Origin: an uncultured Microbacteriaceae bacterium
GTDB taxonomy: Bacteria; Actinomycetota; Actinomycetes; Actinomycetales; Microbacteriaceae
Reading direction: 5' to 3'
NCBI GenBank assembly: GCA_947487835.1
Contig: CANKXX010000002.1
Coordinates: 186,001-250,000, forward strand
DNA length: 64,000 nucleotides
Positions 35,566-44,445 of the stretch are shown here, piece by piece. Every line of letters starts with the position of its first letter. The stretch's first letter is position 1. The position numbers and the translations under genes were made by a program. The notes below the pieces were generated by a model, which saw only the letters and a list, made by a program, of their open reading frames with translations, made no database searches and was not told the DNA's origin.

Positions 35566-35672
35566 ACCGCGATCCTTCCCGATTCTCGCCGCCCGTGATG
35601 GATCCCGCCGCCGGCCCCGCCCGATCGGCGACCCGACCCGACCCGGCCCGGCTCGGCTCGACTCGGCTCGGG

Positions 35673-36335
35673 CTAGGCGGAAGCCGAGGCGGACGCGGAG
35701 AGGGTGCGGGCGAGCGCGGTGGCCGCCTCGTGCGCCTCGGCCAGCTCGCGGCGCCCGCGCGGGATCTGCTCCTCGAGCCCGGGGAGGCGCTCGGCCAGCG
35801 TGAGGTTGGTCGTGATCACGGAGACGTCCATCCCGAGCGCCTCGCCGAGGATGATCCGCAGCACGGGGACGCCGTGGTCCCAGTCGGCCGTCGGGGTGCC
35901 CGCGTCGTACGACCCGCCACGGCTCGAGACGACGACCGCGGGTCGGCCGGCCAGCGGCCGGCCGACGTCACCGAAGGGCGCCGTCACGCCGGGAACGTGG
36001 ATGTGGTCGACCCAGGCCTTCAGCGAGGAGGGCAGGGAGTAGTTGTAGAGCGGCGCGCCGACCAGCAGCACGTCCGCCGCGAGCAGCTCGTCCAGGATCT
36101 CGCGCTGCAGGCGCTCGGCCTCGCGGAACGGGGCGGCCACCTCGCCGCGGAAGGCCACCGGCCAGTGCAGGGAGGCGTCGGCGAGGTGGGGGAGCGGGTC
36201 GCGGTGCAGGTCGCGATAGACGACCGTGTTCGCCGGGTCGGCCGCGCTCCAGGCCGCGGCGAACGCGCCCGTGATGGCGCGGGAGCGGGAGTCGACCGGA
36301 TCGGCGGAGGAGTCGAGGTGCAGCAGGGAAGGCAT
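35673..36335 (-). CDS. azoR: FMN-dependent NADH-azoreductase / NAD(P)H oxidoreductase
   Basis: A 220-residue flavodoxin-fold protein of the AzoR family. It shows MPSLLHLDSSADPVDSRSR (FMN phosphate loop), LLVGAPLYNYSLPSSLKAWVDHI (isoalloxazine-binding, near residues 93-114) and VVVSSRGGSY. These enzymes reduce quinones and azo compounds with NADH, commonly for quinone-stress protection. A TAGCGT -10-like box (36348-36343) ends seven bases before the ATG, implying a leaderless message. Divergent from the membrane-patatin gene. Confidence 0.87.
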   Translation of the reverse strand: MPSLLHLDSSADPVDSRSRAITGAFAAAWSAADPANTVVYRDLHRDPLPHLADASLHWPVAFRGEVAAPFREAERLQREILDELLAADVLLVGAPLYNYSLPSSLKAWVDHIHVPGVTAPFGDVGRPLAGRPAVVVSSRGGSYDAGTPTADWDHGVPVLRIILGEALGMDVSVITTNLTLAERLPGLEEQIPRGRRELAEAHEAATALARTLSASASASA

Positions 36336-36452
36336 GCCGCCAACGCTAGCGGAGGCGTCGCCCGCGCCCGCGCGGCGCACTTGTCGCCGCATCCCCGGGG
36401 GAATAGCGTGACGCCAGACGGCGCAGGGGGCGGACAGGGGCACGGGGGCGGG

Positions 36453-39400
36453 ATGAGCGGAACGCGGACGGCGGCGGCGGACCGTCCGCGGGTCCTCCGC
36501 GCCGTGGCGGCGCTGCTCGCGGTGGCCGTGCTCATCGCCGTCGTCGTGCTCGAGCGCCTCGACGGGGCCCTCGCGGAGATGCACGGCGAGCGGGACCGGC
36601 CGGGCGGCTTCGGCTCGGTCGCCTCGCCCGACGCGCTGTTCCGGCCGGATTCGGCCCTGGCCGTGCTCGCGGGCTGGCGGAACTGGGAGGGCCCGCCCGG
36701 CACGACCCGCGCGCCCGGCGAGCTGATCGGCGCGTACGCCGTCGTCGACCTGCTGCTCCTCACGGTCCCGCTCGCGGTGCTGCTCGTGCTGCTCGCCCGG
36801 ATCCTGCGCGAGCGCGAGACCGACGGGCCGCGGTCGGTCGCCGTCCGCGCGATGCTCGCGGCGTCCGTTGTCGCCACCACCCTGTACCTGATCGGCGACG
36901 TCGCCGAGACCCTGGGCACGGCCCTGGTCTGGGACGACGACCCCGGCACGGTCGCCGTCGCGGCGATCGGCGCCGCCTCGGTCCTCAAGTGGGTCGCGCT
37001 CACGCTCGTCGGCCTCGCCCTGCTGCTGGCGGCGCTGCGCCGGCGGACGCTCGCCCTGCGGGCGGCGGAGGAGGCGGGGTCCCCGTCCGCCGCCGCGCCC
37101 TGGCGCCGCAGCGTGCTCTCGCCGTGGGTCGTGCTCCGCGGGCAGATCGTGGTGGTGGCCGGCGTGGTCGCGATCATGGTGCTGCTGTCCGGAGACATCG
37201 GGCGGCAGGTGGACGACGTGGTCGTGCGCGGCGTGGACAACGGCCTCCCCGCCTGGCTGGCCGTGCTCGCGGCGGCCGTGTTCTCCGCCGTGCTCGCCGT
37301 CGGCGGGCGGGCCACGCTCGCCGCGTACCGGCGCGCGCCCCGGGCGGTCGCGTGGACCGGCCGCGGCATCCTCGTCGGCATCCTCGTCGGGGTGGTCCTG
37401 CTGGTCGCGGGCGTGCTGGTGTTCGCGCGGGGGAACTCGGCGGGTGCGCCGCTGCTCGCCCTGGGCGGCGGCACCCTGCTGTTCTTCGTGCTCAACGCGC
37501 CGGCCGGCGTGCGCGGGTACGCGCTCCCGGCCCAGGGCGACGTGCGCATCGGGCGGGGGGCGCTTCCGGTCATCGCGGCCGTCCCGCCCGGCGCGCTCGC
37601 CCTCGCCGGCATCCGCGCGACCGTGACGCTGTGGGTCGACGGCGGGTCGATCGCGGCCCTGCTCGGGTGGGCGCTGCTCCTGATGCTGCTCGCGCTCGCG
37701 GCGGCCGTCTTCGTGTACCTGCGCGCGTCGCACCCGCCGCGCCCCGTGGTCCGCGGGGTGCTTACCGCCTGGGTCGTGGCGGCGCTCGTCCTGTCCGTGC
37801 TCGGCGCAATCGTCGGGCCCCGAGCCGCCGTGGAGATCGGCACGGTCGCGACCATCGTGGTGAGCGGCATCGTGCTCGCCGTCGTGGTGACCGCGCTCGT
37901 GCTCATCGGCGACGTGCTGCCGGCCCCCGGCGCGCTCGCGCTGCTCGGGCTCCGCCGCGTGCCGGTGCTCGCCATCGTGCTCGCGCTCGCCGTGGCGGGG
38001 AGCTTCATCGACCGGCAGGCCGCCTACTACGACGTCCGGCTGCTCGACAGCCCGGCCGCCGAGCGTCCCTCGCTCGTGGATGAGGCCGGCGATGAGGCCG
38101 ACGGGGACGGGGCCGGCGGCGGGACCACCCCCGAGGCGCTCCGGCGATGGATCGACCAGCAGCCGGCGGGGACCGGGGCGCCGCAGACGGTCCCGCTCGT
38201 GCTGATGGCCTCCGAGGGCGGCGGCATCCGGGCCGCGTACTGGACGAGCATCGTCTGGGAGTGCCTGTACGGCGGCGGCGTGCGCATCCCCGAAGCGGCG
38301 GAGCGCAGCGACGACGCGTGCCCGGGCGACCTGCCGCCGGAGAGCGTCTTCCTCGTGTCGTCGGTGTCCGGCAGCAGCGTGGGCATGGCCATGGTCCGGG
38401 CCAACGAGGTGCGCTCCGCCGACCGGGACGGCGACGGGGACTGGCTGCCCGAGTCGTTCGCGGGGGACTACGTCGCCCCGGCCATCGCCGCGGCGGTGTT
38501 CCGCGACCTCCCGAACACCCTGCTGCGCCTGCCGATCACCGGCCAGGACCGGGCGAGCAGCCTCGAGCGGGCGTTCAGCACCCGCAACCCCGGCATCGAC
38601 GAGGGTTTCACGGCCTCGGGCACGGACGAGGACGGCACGACCCGCTTCCCTCTGCTGTTCTTCGGCGCCACCTCGGTCGAGGACGGCTGCCGCATGGCCG
38701 TGTCGTCGGCGGCCGGGGTGGAGCCGAGCACGACCCCGGGCACCGACTGCCTCACCCCGGGCCAGTTCGTCGGCACCCCGGCGGACCCCGCGGTGCGGCC
38801 GCCGGACGGGGTGCTCGCCGCGACGAAGGATGTCTTCGCCTGGTCCTGCCCGCGCTCGCCGGACGCATCCGGCGCCCGTGACATCCGGCTCTCCACCGCG
38901 GCCCTGCTCTCGGCTCGCGCGCCCTACATCACGCCGTCCGGCGGCATGACGAGCTGCCTCGACGGCGAGGCGCACAGCTACGTGCTCGACGGCGGGCTGC
39001 TGGAGAACTCGGGGGCGGACGCGATCCAGGAGGTCTGGGCCGACCTCGAGCCGGCCGTGCGGGGCTTCAACGCGGGCGGCGAGGCGGCGGGACGATGCAT
39101 CGCGCCCCGGCTGCTCCTGCTCGACAACGAGTTCGCGTCGCACGGCGTGCGGGATCCCGGTGGCCGGTCCTTCCGGCTGATCGGCCCGGCGGGCGAGACC
39201 AGCAGCGTCACCCGGGCCCAGGACGGCACCGCGCAGCAGGAGGCCCTGATCGCCCTCGGCAGGTCGTTCGGGGCCGTCCGCGCGGCCTGCCCCGCCGCGC
39301 CCGGCGAGGACGGCGCGCCCGGCGAGGACGCGGCGCCCGCCGAGGACGCGGCGCCCGCCGACCTGCACCCGAGAGCTCGACCCGGCAGCGAGGCGCCGCT

Positions 39401-39506
39401 CGGCTGGACCCTCGCGGAGCGCTCGCAGTCGGTGCTGCGCGCCGAGCTCGGCAGCGCGGAGAACCGGGCCCAGCTCGACGTCGTGCGTGACTGGTACGCG
39501 GAGTGA
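36453..39506 (+). CDS. Polytopic membrane protein fused to a patatin-like phospholipase
   Basis: A 1,017-residue protein. Residues 1-530 hold about 12-13 hydrophobic helices in blocks. After a charged linker (residues 530-575) comes a patatin-type acyl hydrolase. It has the oxyanion glycine motif SEGGGIRAAYW (Gly589-591), the nucleophile elbow SGSSVG (Ser642 in GxSxG) and the catalytic Asp846 in LDGGLLENSG, so the Ser-Asp dyad is intact. The C-terminus has GEDGAP/EDAAP repeats and a final LGWTLAERSQSVL segment. It probably hydrolyses membrane lipids near the bilayer; the side of the membrane depends on the exact helix count. ATG 36,453 follows GGGGGCGGG; GTG 36,408 is an alternative start. 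I do not know a characterised homologue. Confidence 0.8.
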   Translation: MSGTRTAAADRPRVLRAVAALLAVAVLIAVVVLERLDGALAEMHGERDRPGGFGSVASPDALFRPDSALAVLAGWRNWEGPPGTTRAPGELIGAYAVVDLLLLTVPLAVLLVLLARILRERETDGPRSVAVRAMLAASVVATTLYLIGDVAETLGTALVWDDDPGTVAVAAIGAASVLKWVALTLVGLALLLAALRRRTLALRAAEEAGSPSAAAPWRRSVLSPWVVLRGQIVVVAGVVAIMVLLSGDIGRQVDDVVVRGVDNGLPAWLAVLAAAVFSAVLAVGGRATLAAYRRAPRAVAWTGRGILVGILVGVVLLVAGVLVFARGNSAGAPLLALGGGTLLFFVLNAPAGVRGYALPAQGDVRIGRGALPVIAAVPPGALALAGIRATVTLWVDGGSIAALLGWALLLMLLALAAAVFVYLRASHPPRPVVRGVLTAWVVAALVLSVLGAIVGPRAAVEIGTVATIVVSGIVLAVVVTALVLIGDVLPAPGALALLGLRRVPVLAIVLALAVAGSFIDRQAAYYDVRLLDSPAAERPSLVDEAGDEADGDGAGGGTTPEALRRWIDQQPAGTGAPQTVPLVLMASEGGGIRAAYWTSIVWECLYGGGVRIPEAAERSDDACPGDLPPESVFLVSSVSGSSVGMAMVRANEVRSADRDGDGDWLPESFAGDYVAPAIAAAVFRDLPNTLLRLPITGQDRASSLERAFSTRNPGIDEGFTASGTDEDGTTRFPLLFFGATSVEDGCRMAVSSAAGVEPSTTPGTDCLTPGQFVGTPADPAVRPPDGVLAATKDVFAWSCPRSPDASGARDIRLSTAALLSARAPYITPSGGMTSCLDGEAHSYVLDGGLLENSGADAIQEVWADLEPAVRGFNAGGEAAGRCIAPRLLLLDNEFASHGVRDPGGRSFRLIGPAGETSSVTRAQDGTAQQEALIALGRSFGAVRAACPAAPGEDGAPGEDAAPAEDAAPADLHPRARPGSEAPLGWTLAERSQSVLRAELGSAENRAQLDVVRDWYAE

Positions 39507-39579
39507 GGCGAGCACGCACACGGACTGCGGGGTCGGTGCCCGGACCGCATCCGCCTGGCCGAAGGCGTAGACCGGGTGC

Positions 39580-40374
39580 ATGACTGATTCCGACACGTAC
39601 GCGACCCCGGCCGCGGCCCTGCCCGGCGGCGCGATGCCGCTGCTGGGCTTCGGCACCTGGCAGATCCCCGACGACGAGGCGCCCGAGGCGGTGGGCATCG
39701 CCCTCGAGGCCGGCTACCGGCACATCGACACGGCGACCGGTTACGAGAACGAGGCGGGCATCGGCAGGGCGCTGGCCGCGGCCGGCCTGCCGCGGGACGA
39801 GATCTTCGTGACCACGAAGATGCCGCCGGACAACGTGGGCCACGAGCGCCAGACGCTCGAGGAGAGCCTCGGCAAGCTCGGTCTCGACCACGTCGATCTG
39901 TGGCTCGTGCACTGGCCGCCGAGCAAGCAGGCGACCCCGGAGGCGTGGGCGGAGTTCGTCACGGCCCGCGACGAGGGTCTCGCCTCGTCCATCGGCGTCA
40001 GCAACTACTCGCTCGACCAGATCGACGAGCTCATCGCGGCGACCGGCGTCGCGCCCGCCGTGAACCAGGTGCGCTGGGGACCGACGCTCTACGACCCCGC
40101 TTTCGTGGCCGGGCTGCGGGAGCGCGGGACGGTGCTCGAGGGCTACAGCCCGTTCAAGGCGAGCAACCTCGACGACCCGACCCTGGTCTCGATCGCCGAG
40201 GCGCGCGACGCCAACCCGGCTCAGGTGATCGTGGCCTGGCACGTCGCGCACGGCTTCGTGGTGATCCCCAAGTCGACGAAGCGGGAGCGCATCGTCGCGA
40301 ACGCGGCGGGCGCTCGGATCAAGCTCACGGCGGACGAGGTCGCGGCGATCGACGGCCTGTCGCAGTCGGCGTGA
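39580..40374 (+). CDS. Aldo/keto reductase (AKR5-like)
   Basis: A 264-residue TIM-barrel oxidoreductase with an intact AKR tetrad: Asp in HIDTATGYENE, Tyr in the same segment, Lys in FVTTKMPPDN and His in LWLVHWPPS. The C-terminal NADPH-binding stretch VIPKSTKRERIVANA is typical of 2,5-diketo-gluconate-reductase-like (AKR5) enzymes. The substrate is unknown; one of four AKRs in this window. TAGACC (39568-39573) ends six bases before ATG 39,580. Confidence 0.9.
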   Translation: MTDSDTYATPAAALPGGAMPLLGFGTWQIPDDEAPEAVGIALEAGYRHIDTATGYENEAGIGRALAAAGLPRDEIFVTTKMPPDNVGHERQTLEESLGKLGLDHVDLWLVHWPPSKQATPEAWAEFVTARDEGLASSIGVSNYSLDQIDELIAATGVAPAVNQVRWGPTLYDPAFVAGLRERGTVLEGYSPFKASNLDDPTLVSIAEARDANPAQVIVAWHVAHGFVVIPKSTKRERIVANAAGARIKLTADEVAAIDGLSQSA

Positions 40375-40418
40375 GCTAGCGGGCGGGACGAGCAGGGCGG
40401 GCAGGGATCGGGGACCCG

Positions 40419-40784
40419 GTGAAGCTGATCCAGGTGGCCCAGCACGCGGAGGACCTCGACCGGGCGTCCGCGTTCTACGCCGACCTGCTCGGCGCCCCGC
40501 TCACGGCTCGGTTCGACCCGCCCGGCCTGCTGTTCTTCGACCTGCACGGCACGCGGCTGCTGCTCAGCCGCGAGTCGCCGAGCGCCCTGCTCTACCTCGG
40601 GGTCCGCGACGTGCGGACGACGATCGAGCGGGTGCGCGACCGGGCCGAGATCCTCGCCGGACCGGCGGTGATCCACCGCCACGTCGACGACTCCCTCGGC
40701 CCGGCGGGCACGGAGGAGTGGCAGGCCTTCCTGCGCGACAGCGAGGGCAACACGGTCGGCCTCGTCACGCACCTGCCCGCCTGA
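40419..40784 (+). CDS. VOC-superfamily (glyoxalase-like) protein
   Basis: A 121-residue single vicinal-oxygen-chelate domain with two beta-alpha-beta-beta-beta modules: KLIQVAQHAEDLDRASAFYADLLG at the start and EEWQAFLRDSEGNTVGLVTHL at the end. Metal-ligand candidates are His8, Glu and the C-terminal residues. Function cannot be assigned; such proteins include lyases, dioxygenases and resistance proteins. The start is GTG 40,419 with a weak GGGGACC upstream, 44 bp after the aldo/keto reductase stop, so the two may be co-transcribed. Confidence 0.8.
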   Translation: MKLIQVAQHAEDLDRASAFYADLLGAPLTARFDPPGLLFFDLHGTRLLLSRESPSALLYLGVRDVRTTIERVRDRAEILAGPAVIHRHVDDSLGPAGTEEWQAFLRDSEGNTVGLVTHLPA

Positions 40785-40901
40785 CGACGGGCGGGTGCGG
40801 GCCGGCGTCCGATCCGCCTGCCTCCGACGCGGGCCGATGCTGGAGCAACTGGGGCGGGCCGCTCCGTGGTGGCGCCCGGCGGCAGGCCCTAGCCTGGGGC
40901 G

Positions 40902-42500
40902 ATGGCGCCTCGCCCCCTCCCCTCCGCGCGCGTCGCGCTGCGGCGGATCGCGCTGCTGCCCGCCGTCGTCCGGCGGCTCGACTCCGCCGTCGGGTGCCGG
41001 ATCAACGCGCGGCGCACCGTGCCCGCCGTCGACCGCGGCTACGCCCGCCTCTCCCGGGCGGCGGACCGCAGCGTGCTCTGGTTCGGGATCGCGCTCGTGC
41101 TCGTCGTGGCGGGGCAGCACCGGGCCGCGCTGCGCGGGGCCGCGTCCCTCACGGCCGCCAGCGCCCTCGCCAACCTGGTGGGCAAGCAGGTGTTCGGCGG
41201 GGACCGCCCGCTCCTGAAGGACATCCCCGTGGGGAGGCGGCTGCGCACCCCGCCGACGTCGCCCTCGTTCCCGTCGGGGCATGCCGCGTCCGCCGCCGGG
41301 TTCGTGACGGGCGTCGCCCTCGAGTCCCGGCGCACCGGCATCGGTCTCGCGCCCGCGGCGGCGGCGGTCGCCTACTCCCGGCTGCACACCGGCGCGCACT
41401 GGTTCTCCGACGTCGTCGGCGGGGTCGCCATCGGCACCGCCGTGGCGTTCGCGGGCCGGGCGCTCGTTCCGGCGCGGCCCGCACCCCGGCCCGCGGAGCG
41501 CATCGGCGGAGCCGACGTCCGCCTGCCCGCCAGCCCGACGGGGAGCGGCGTGTTCATGGTGCTCAACCCGGGCTCCGGCGCGGACGTGGACCGGCCGGAC
41601 GCCGCCGAGTACCTCGCCGAGCACCTCCCGGACGCGCGGCTGCACGAGCTCGGCAAGGACGACGACCTCGAGCTGCTCGTCCGCCACGCGCTCGCCTCGG
41701 CGGACCCGCCCCGCGTGCTCGGCGCGAGCGGCGGCGACGGCACGGTGGCGGCGGTGGCGCACATCGCCCGGCTCGTCGGGCTGCCGCTGCTCGTGCTCCC
41801 CGGCGGCACCTTCAACCACTTCTCCCGCGCCGCCGGGGTCCAATCGTTCGACGACGCCCTCGCGGCCCTCGCCGCCGGGGAGGGCGTCCGGATCGACGTC
41901 GCGGAGATCGAGTTCGGCGACGGCAGCCCGGTCACCGTGCTGAACGCGGCGTCGGTCGGGGTCTACCCCGACTTCGTGGCCACCCGGGAGCGGCTGCAGG
42001 CCCGGCTGGACAAGTGGGCGGCGGGCATTCTCGCGGCCGTCCTGGTCGTCGGCCGCGCGGATCCCGTCGACGTCGTGCTGAACGGCCACCGGGACCGGGT
42101 CTGGTCCCTCGTCGTCGGCGTCGATCGTAGCCACGCGGAGACCGTCGCGCCCCTCCAGCGGACGCGGCTGGACGGCGGGCTGCTCGACGTGCGCGTGCTG
42201 CGCGGCGGCCCGCGGCTGCGGGCGGCCGCCTCCCTCGCCTTCGGGCGCCGCACGAGCGCGCTGCTGCGCCGCCTGCACCTGCTGCCGACGGACGCGGTCG
42301 AGGCGTTCACCGCCGAGTCCGTGACCGCCGTGGTGCGCCCTGCCGGCGATCAGCCGACCGGCTTCGCCCACGACGGCGAGGTGTCGCTCGACGTGCCCGG
42401 CGACGACCCGGACGGCGGCTTCACGTCGACCGTGCGGGTGATCCCGGGCGGCCTCGACGTCTACTCGCCGTCCCGTGCCCGGTCCCGCTTCGCGCGCTGA
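40902..42500 (+). CDS. PAP2 phosphatase fused to a diacylglycerol-kinase-like domain
   Basis: A 532-residue bifunctional lipid enzyme. Residues 60-190 are a PAP2 membrane phosphatase with all three motifs: KQVFGGDRP (95-103), PSFPSGHAAS (121-130) and SRLHTGAHWFSD (159-170). Residues 215-532 are a DAGK/sphingosine-kinase-like domain starting FMVLNPGSGAD, with the nucleotide loop GASGGDGTVAAV and LPGGTFNHFSR. Phosphatase plus kinase on one chain suggests interconversion of phosphatidate and diacylglycerol, or undecaprenyl lipid recycling. Such fusions are known in actinobacteria but their net reaction is unsettled. TAGCCT (40890-40895) ends six bases before ATG 40,902. Confidence 0.88.
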   Translation: MAPRPLPSARVALRRIALLPAVVRRLDSAVGCRINARRTVPAVDRGYARLSRAADRSVLWFGIALVLVVAGQHRAALRGAASLTAASALANLVGKQVFGGDRPLLKDIPVGRRLRTPPTSPSFPSGHAASAAGFVTGVALESRRTGIGLAPAAAAVAYSRLHTGAHWFSDVVGGVAIGTAVAFAGRALVPARPAPRPAERIGGADVRLPASPTGSGVFMVLNPGSGADVDRPDAAEYLAEHLPDARLHELGKDDDLELLVRHALASADPPRVLGASGGDGTVAAVAHIARLVGLPLLVLPGGTFNHFSRAAGVQSFDDALAALAAGEGVRIDVAEIEFGDGSPVTVLNAASVGVYPDFVATRERLQARLDKWAAGILAAVLVVGRADPVDVVLNGHRDRVWSLVVGVDRSHAETVAPLQRTRLDGGLLDVRVLRGGPRLRAAASLAFGRRTSALLRRLHLLPTDAVEAFTAESVTAVVRPAGDQPTGFAHDGEVSLDVPGDDPDGGFTSTVRVIPGGLDVYSPSRARSRFAR

Positions 42501-42539
42501 CCGCGGCCCTCCGCGGGGACGCGTGGCAGGGTTGGTCGC

Positions 42540-43619
42540 ATGCGATACGTGATCATCGGCGCCGGAGCGATCGGCGGGACCCTCGGCGGCCGCCTCGCCC
42601 AGCGGAGCACGGACCACCCGCCCCTCCTCGTGGCGCGCGGCCGGAACGGCGACACGCTCGCCGCGCAGGGCATCCGGCTGCGGACGCCGGACGACGACGT
42701 GACCGTGCCCGTCGCGGTGGCCACGTCGCCCGAGGACGTGCGGCTGACCGCGGACGACGTGCTCGTGCTCACCACGAAGACGCACCAGGTGGAGGCGGCG
42801 CTGCTGCAGTGGGTCGACCGGCCCGTGCACGACGCCGGGAGCGGCGCGGAGCTCGGCACCGCGGGCGACCTGCTGCCCGTGTTCCTCGCGCTGAACGGCG
42901 TCGCGAGCGAGCGCATCGCCTCGCGCTACTTCGCGCGGGTCTTCGGCGTCTGCGTCTGGCTGCCCGCCGTGCACCTCGTGCCCGGCGAGGTGGTGGTGCG
43001 GATCGCGCCGACCAGCGGCGTGTTCGTCGTCGGCCGTTACGCGTCCCCGGCGGACGGGTCCGACCGGGCCCTGCTCGAGACGCTCGCCGAGGACTGGGGC
43101 GCGGCGAGCTTCGTCGTGCACGTCGTCGACGACGTGATGCGCTGGAAGTACGCGAAGCTGCTGAGCAACCTCGGCAACGGGCTGCAGGCGCTGCTCGGGA
43201 CGGACGGGCGCGGCTACGCGCACCTGGCCGACCGGCTGCGCGCCGAGGCGGAGGACGTCTACCGCGCGGCGGGCATCGCCTGGGCGAGCCCGGAGGAGGA
43301 GGAGGACTGGCGGGGCGACCTGCTGGATCCCCGGCCCGTGCCCGGCGTGTCGCGCGACCAGCTCGGCGGGTCGTCCTGGCAGTCGGTGGCCCGCGGGTCC
43401 GGATCGATCGAGACGGACTACCTGAACGGCGAGGTCGCCCTGCTCGCGCGGTCCCTCGGGCGCCGCGCCCCTGCGAACGAGACGGTGCAGCGCCTCGCCC
43501 GGCAGGCCGCGGCCGCCGGTCGCCCGCCGGGCGCCCTGACGGTCGCGGACCTGGAGCGCGAGCTCGACCGCGCTGCGGCGACCATGGCCACCGCCGTCGC
43601 GGGCGCCGTCAGCCCTTGA
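42540..43619 (+). CDS. Ketopantoate reductase family protein (ApbA/PanE-like)
   Basis: A 359-residue oxidoreductase with an N-terminal Rossmann motif YVIIGAGAIGGTLGGRL and a C-terminal helical domain (MRWKYAKLLSNLGNGLQALL) containing the catalytic-type Lys and Asn of 2-dehydropantoate 2-reductases. It is longer than typical PanE (about 300 residues) and no pantothenate genes are near, so it may act on another 2-oxo acid. CAGGGT ends seven bases before the ATG. Its 3' end overlaps the convergent permease gene by 11 bp. Confidence 0.82.
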   Translation: MRYVIIGAGAIGGTLGGRLAQRSTDHPPLLVARGRNGDTLAAQGIRLRTPDDDVTVPVAVATSPEDVRLTADDVLVLTTKTHQVEAALLQWVDRPVHDAGSGAELGTAGDLLPVFLALNGVASERIASRYFARVFGVCVWLPAVHLVPGEVVVRIAPTSGVFVVGRYASPADGSDRALLETLAEDWGAASFVVHVVDDVMRWKYAKLLSNLGNGLQALLGTDGRGYAHLADRLRAEAEDVYRAAGIAWASPEEEEDWRGDLLDPRPVPGVSRDQLGGSSWQSVARGSGSIETDYLNGEVALLARSLGRRAPANETVQRLARQAAAAGRPPGALTVADLERELDRAAATMATAVAGAVSP

Positions 43620-44445
43620 CCGCGCCCGCGGTCAGCCCCTGCACGATGTACTTGCTCGCGAACGCGAACATCACCATGGTCGGCACGATCGTGAGCACGG
43701 CGGCCGCGGACATCGAGCCCCAGTCGATGTTGTAGCTCGTGATGAAGCCGTTGAGGGCCGTGGGCACCGTCTTGTTGGCGTCCGAGGTCAGCAGCGTCAC
43801 CGACAGGAACAGCTCGTTCCAGCAGCTCACGAAGTTGAAGATGAACGCGGCGACGATGCCCGGCGTCATGACCGGCACGAGGATGCGGAAGAGCGCGCCG
43901 ATGCGGCTGCAGCCGTCGATCATGGCCGCCTCCTCGAGCGCGTCCGGCACGTTCTCGAAGAAGCCGCGGAGCATGATCGTCGAGAACGGGATGCACATCG
44001 CGATGTACACGAAGACGAGCCCGGTCCGGTCGTTCACCAGCCCCAGCGTGACCATGAGCTGGTAGAGCGGCCCGAGCGCGATGAACGCCGGGATCATCTG
44101 GGTGACCAGGAACGCGAGGATCACCGCTCCGCGGGCGCGGAACTCGAAGCGCGCGATGATGTAGCCCGACAGCAGCGAGATGACCGTGACGATGGCCGCG
44201 GACACCGTGGCGATGATCAGGCTGTTGACGAGGTAGGTGCCGAAGTTCGCCCTGCTGAACAGGCCCGCGAAGTTCTCCATCGAGAAGGTCGACGGCCAGT
44301 ACTCGAGCGGGAACCTATAGATGTCGCTCGTCGGCTTGAAGGCCGTGACGACGATCCAGTACAGCGGGAACAGCGTCAGCACCAGCCAGAGGCCGAGCGC
44401 GGCGATCCGGGTGATCCGGCCCGCCCGGGACTCGAGGGTGATCAC
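43609..44445 (-). CDS. Carbohydrate ABC transporter permease (MalG type)
   Basis: A 278-residue membrane protein with six helices of the BPD_transp_1 family. The conserved EAA loop is LEEAAMIDGCSRIGALFRILVPVMTPGI near residue 185, where it contacts the ATPase. GTG 44,445 is preceded by AAGGAGG at seven-base spacing and overlaps the stop of the MalF-type permease (GTGA). It forms the inner-membrane channel together with that subunit. Fourth gene of an aminotransferase/binding-protein/permease operon. No ATPase is encoded here, so a shared MsmK/UgpC-type ATPase elsewhere is expected. Confidence 0.9.
   Translation of the reverse strand: MITLESRAGRITRIAALGLWLVLTLFPLYWIVVTAFKPTSDIYRFPLEYWPSTFSMENFAGLFSRANFGTYLVNSLIIATVSAAIVTVISLLSGYIIARFEFRARGAVILAFLVTQMIPAFIALGPLYQLMVTLGLVNDRTGLVFVYIAMCIPFSTIMLRGFFENVPDALEEAAMIDGCSRIGALFRILVPVMTPGIVAAFIFNFVSCWNELFLSVTLLTSDANKTVPTALNGFITSYNIDWGSMSAAAVLTIVPTMVMFAFASKYIVQGLTAGAVKG

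Noticed and set aside
35673-39698. 1,341-residue minus-strand open frame
   Set aside because: It contains the real azoreductase only at its end; the rest is antisense to the membrane-patatin gene and has an Arg/Gly/Ala-rich shadow composition.
40221-43223. 1,000-residue minus-strand open frame
   Set aside because: Antisense shadow of the VOC, PAP2-kinase and ketopantoate-reductase-like genes, with no recognisable domain.
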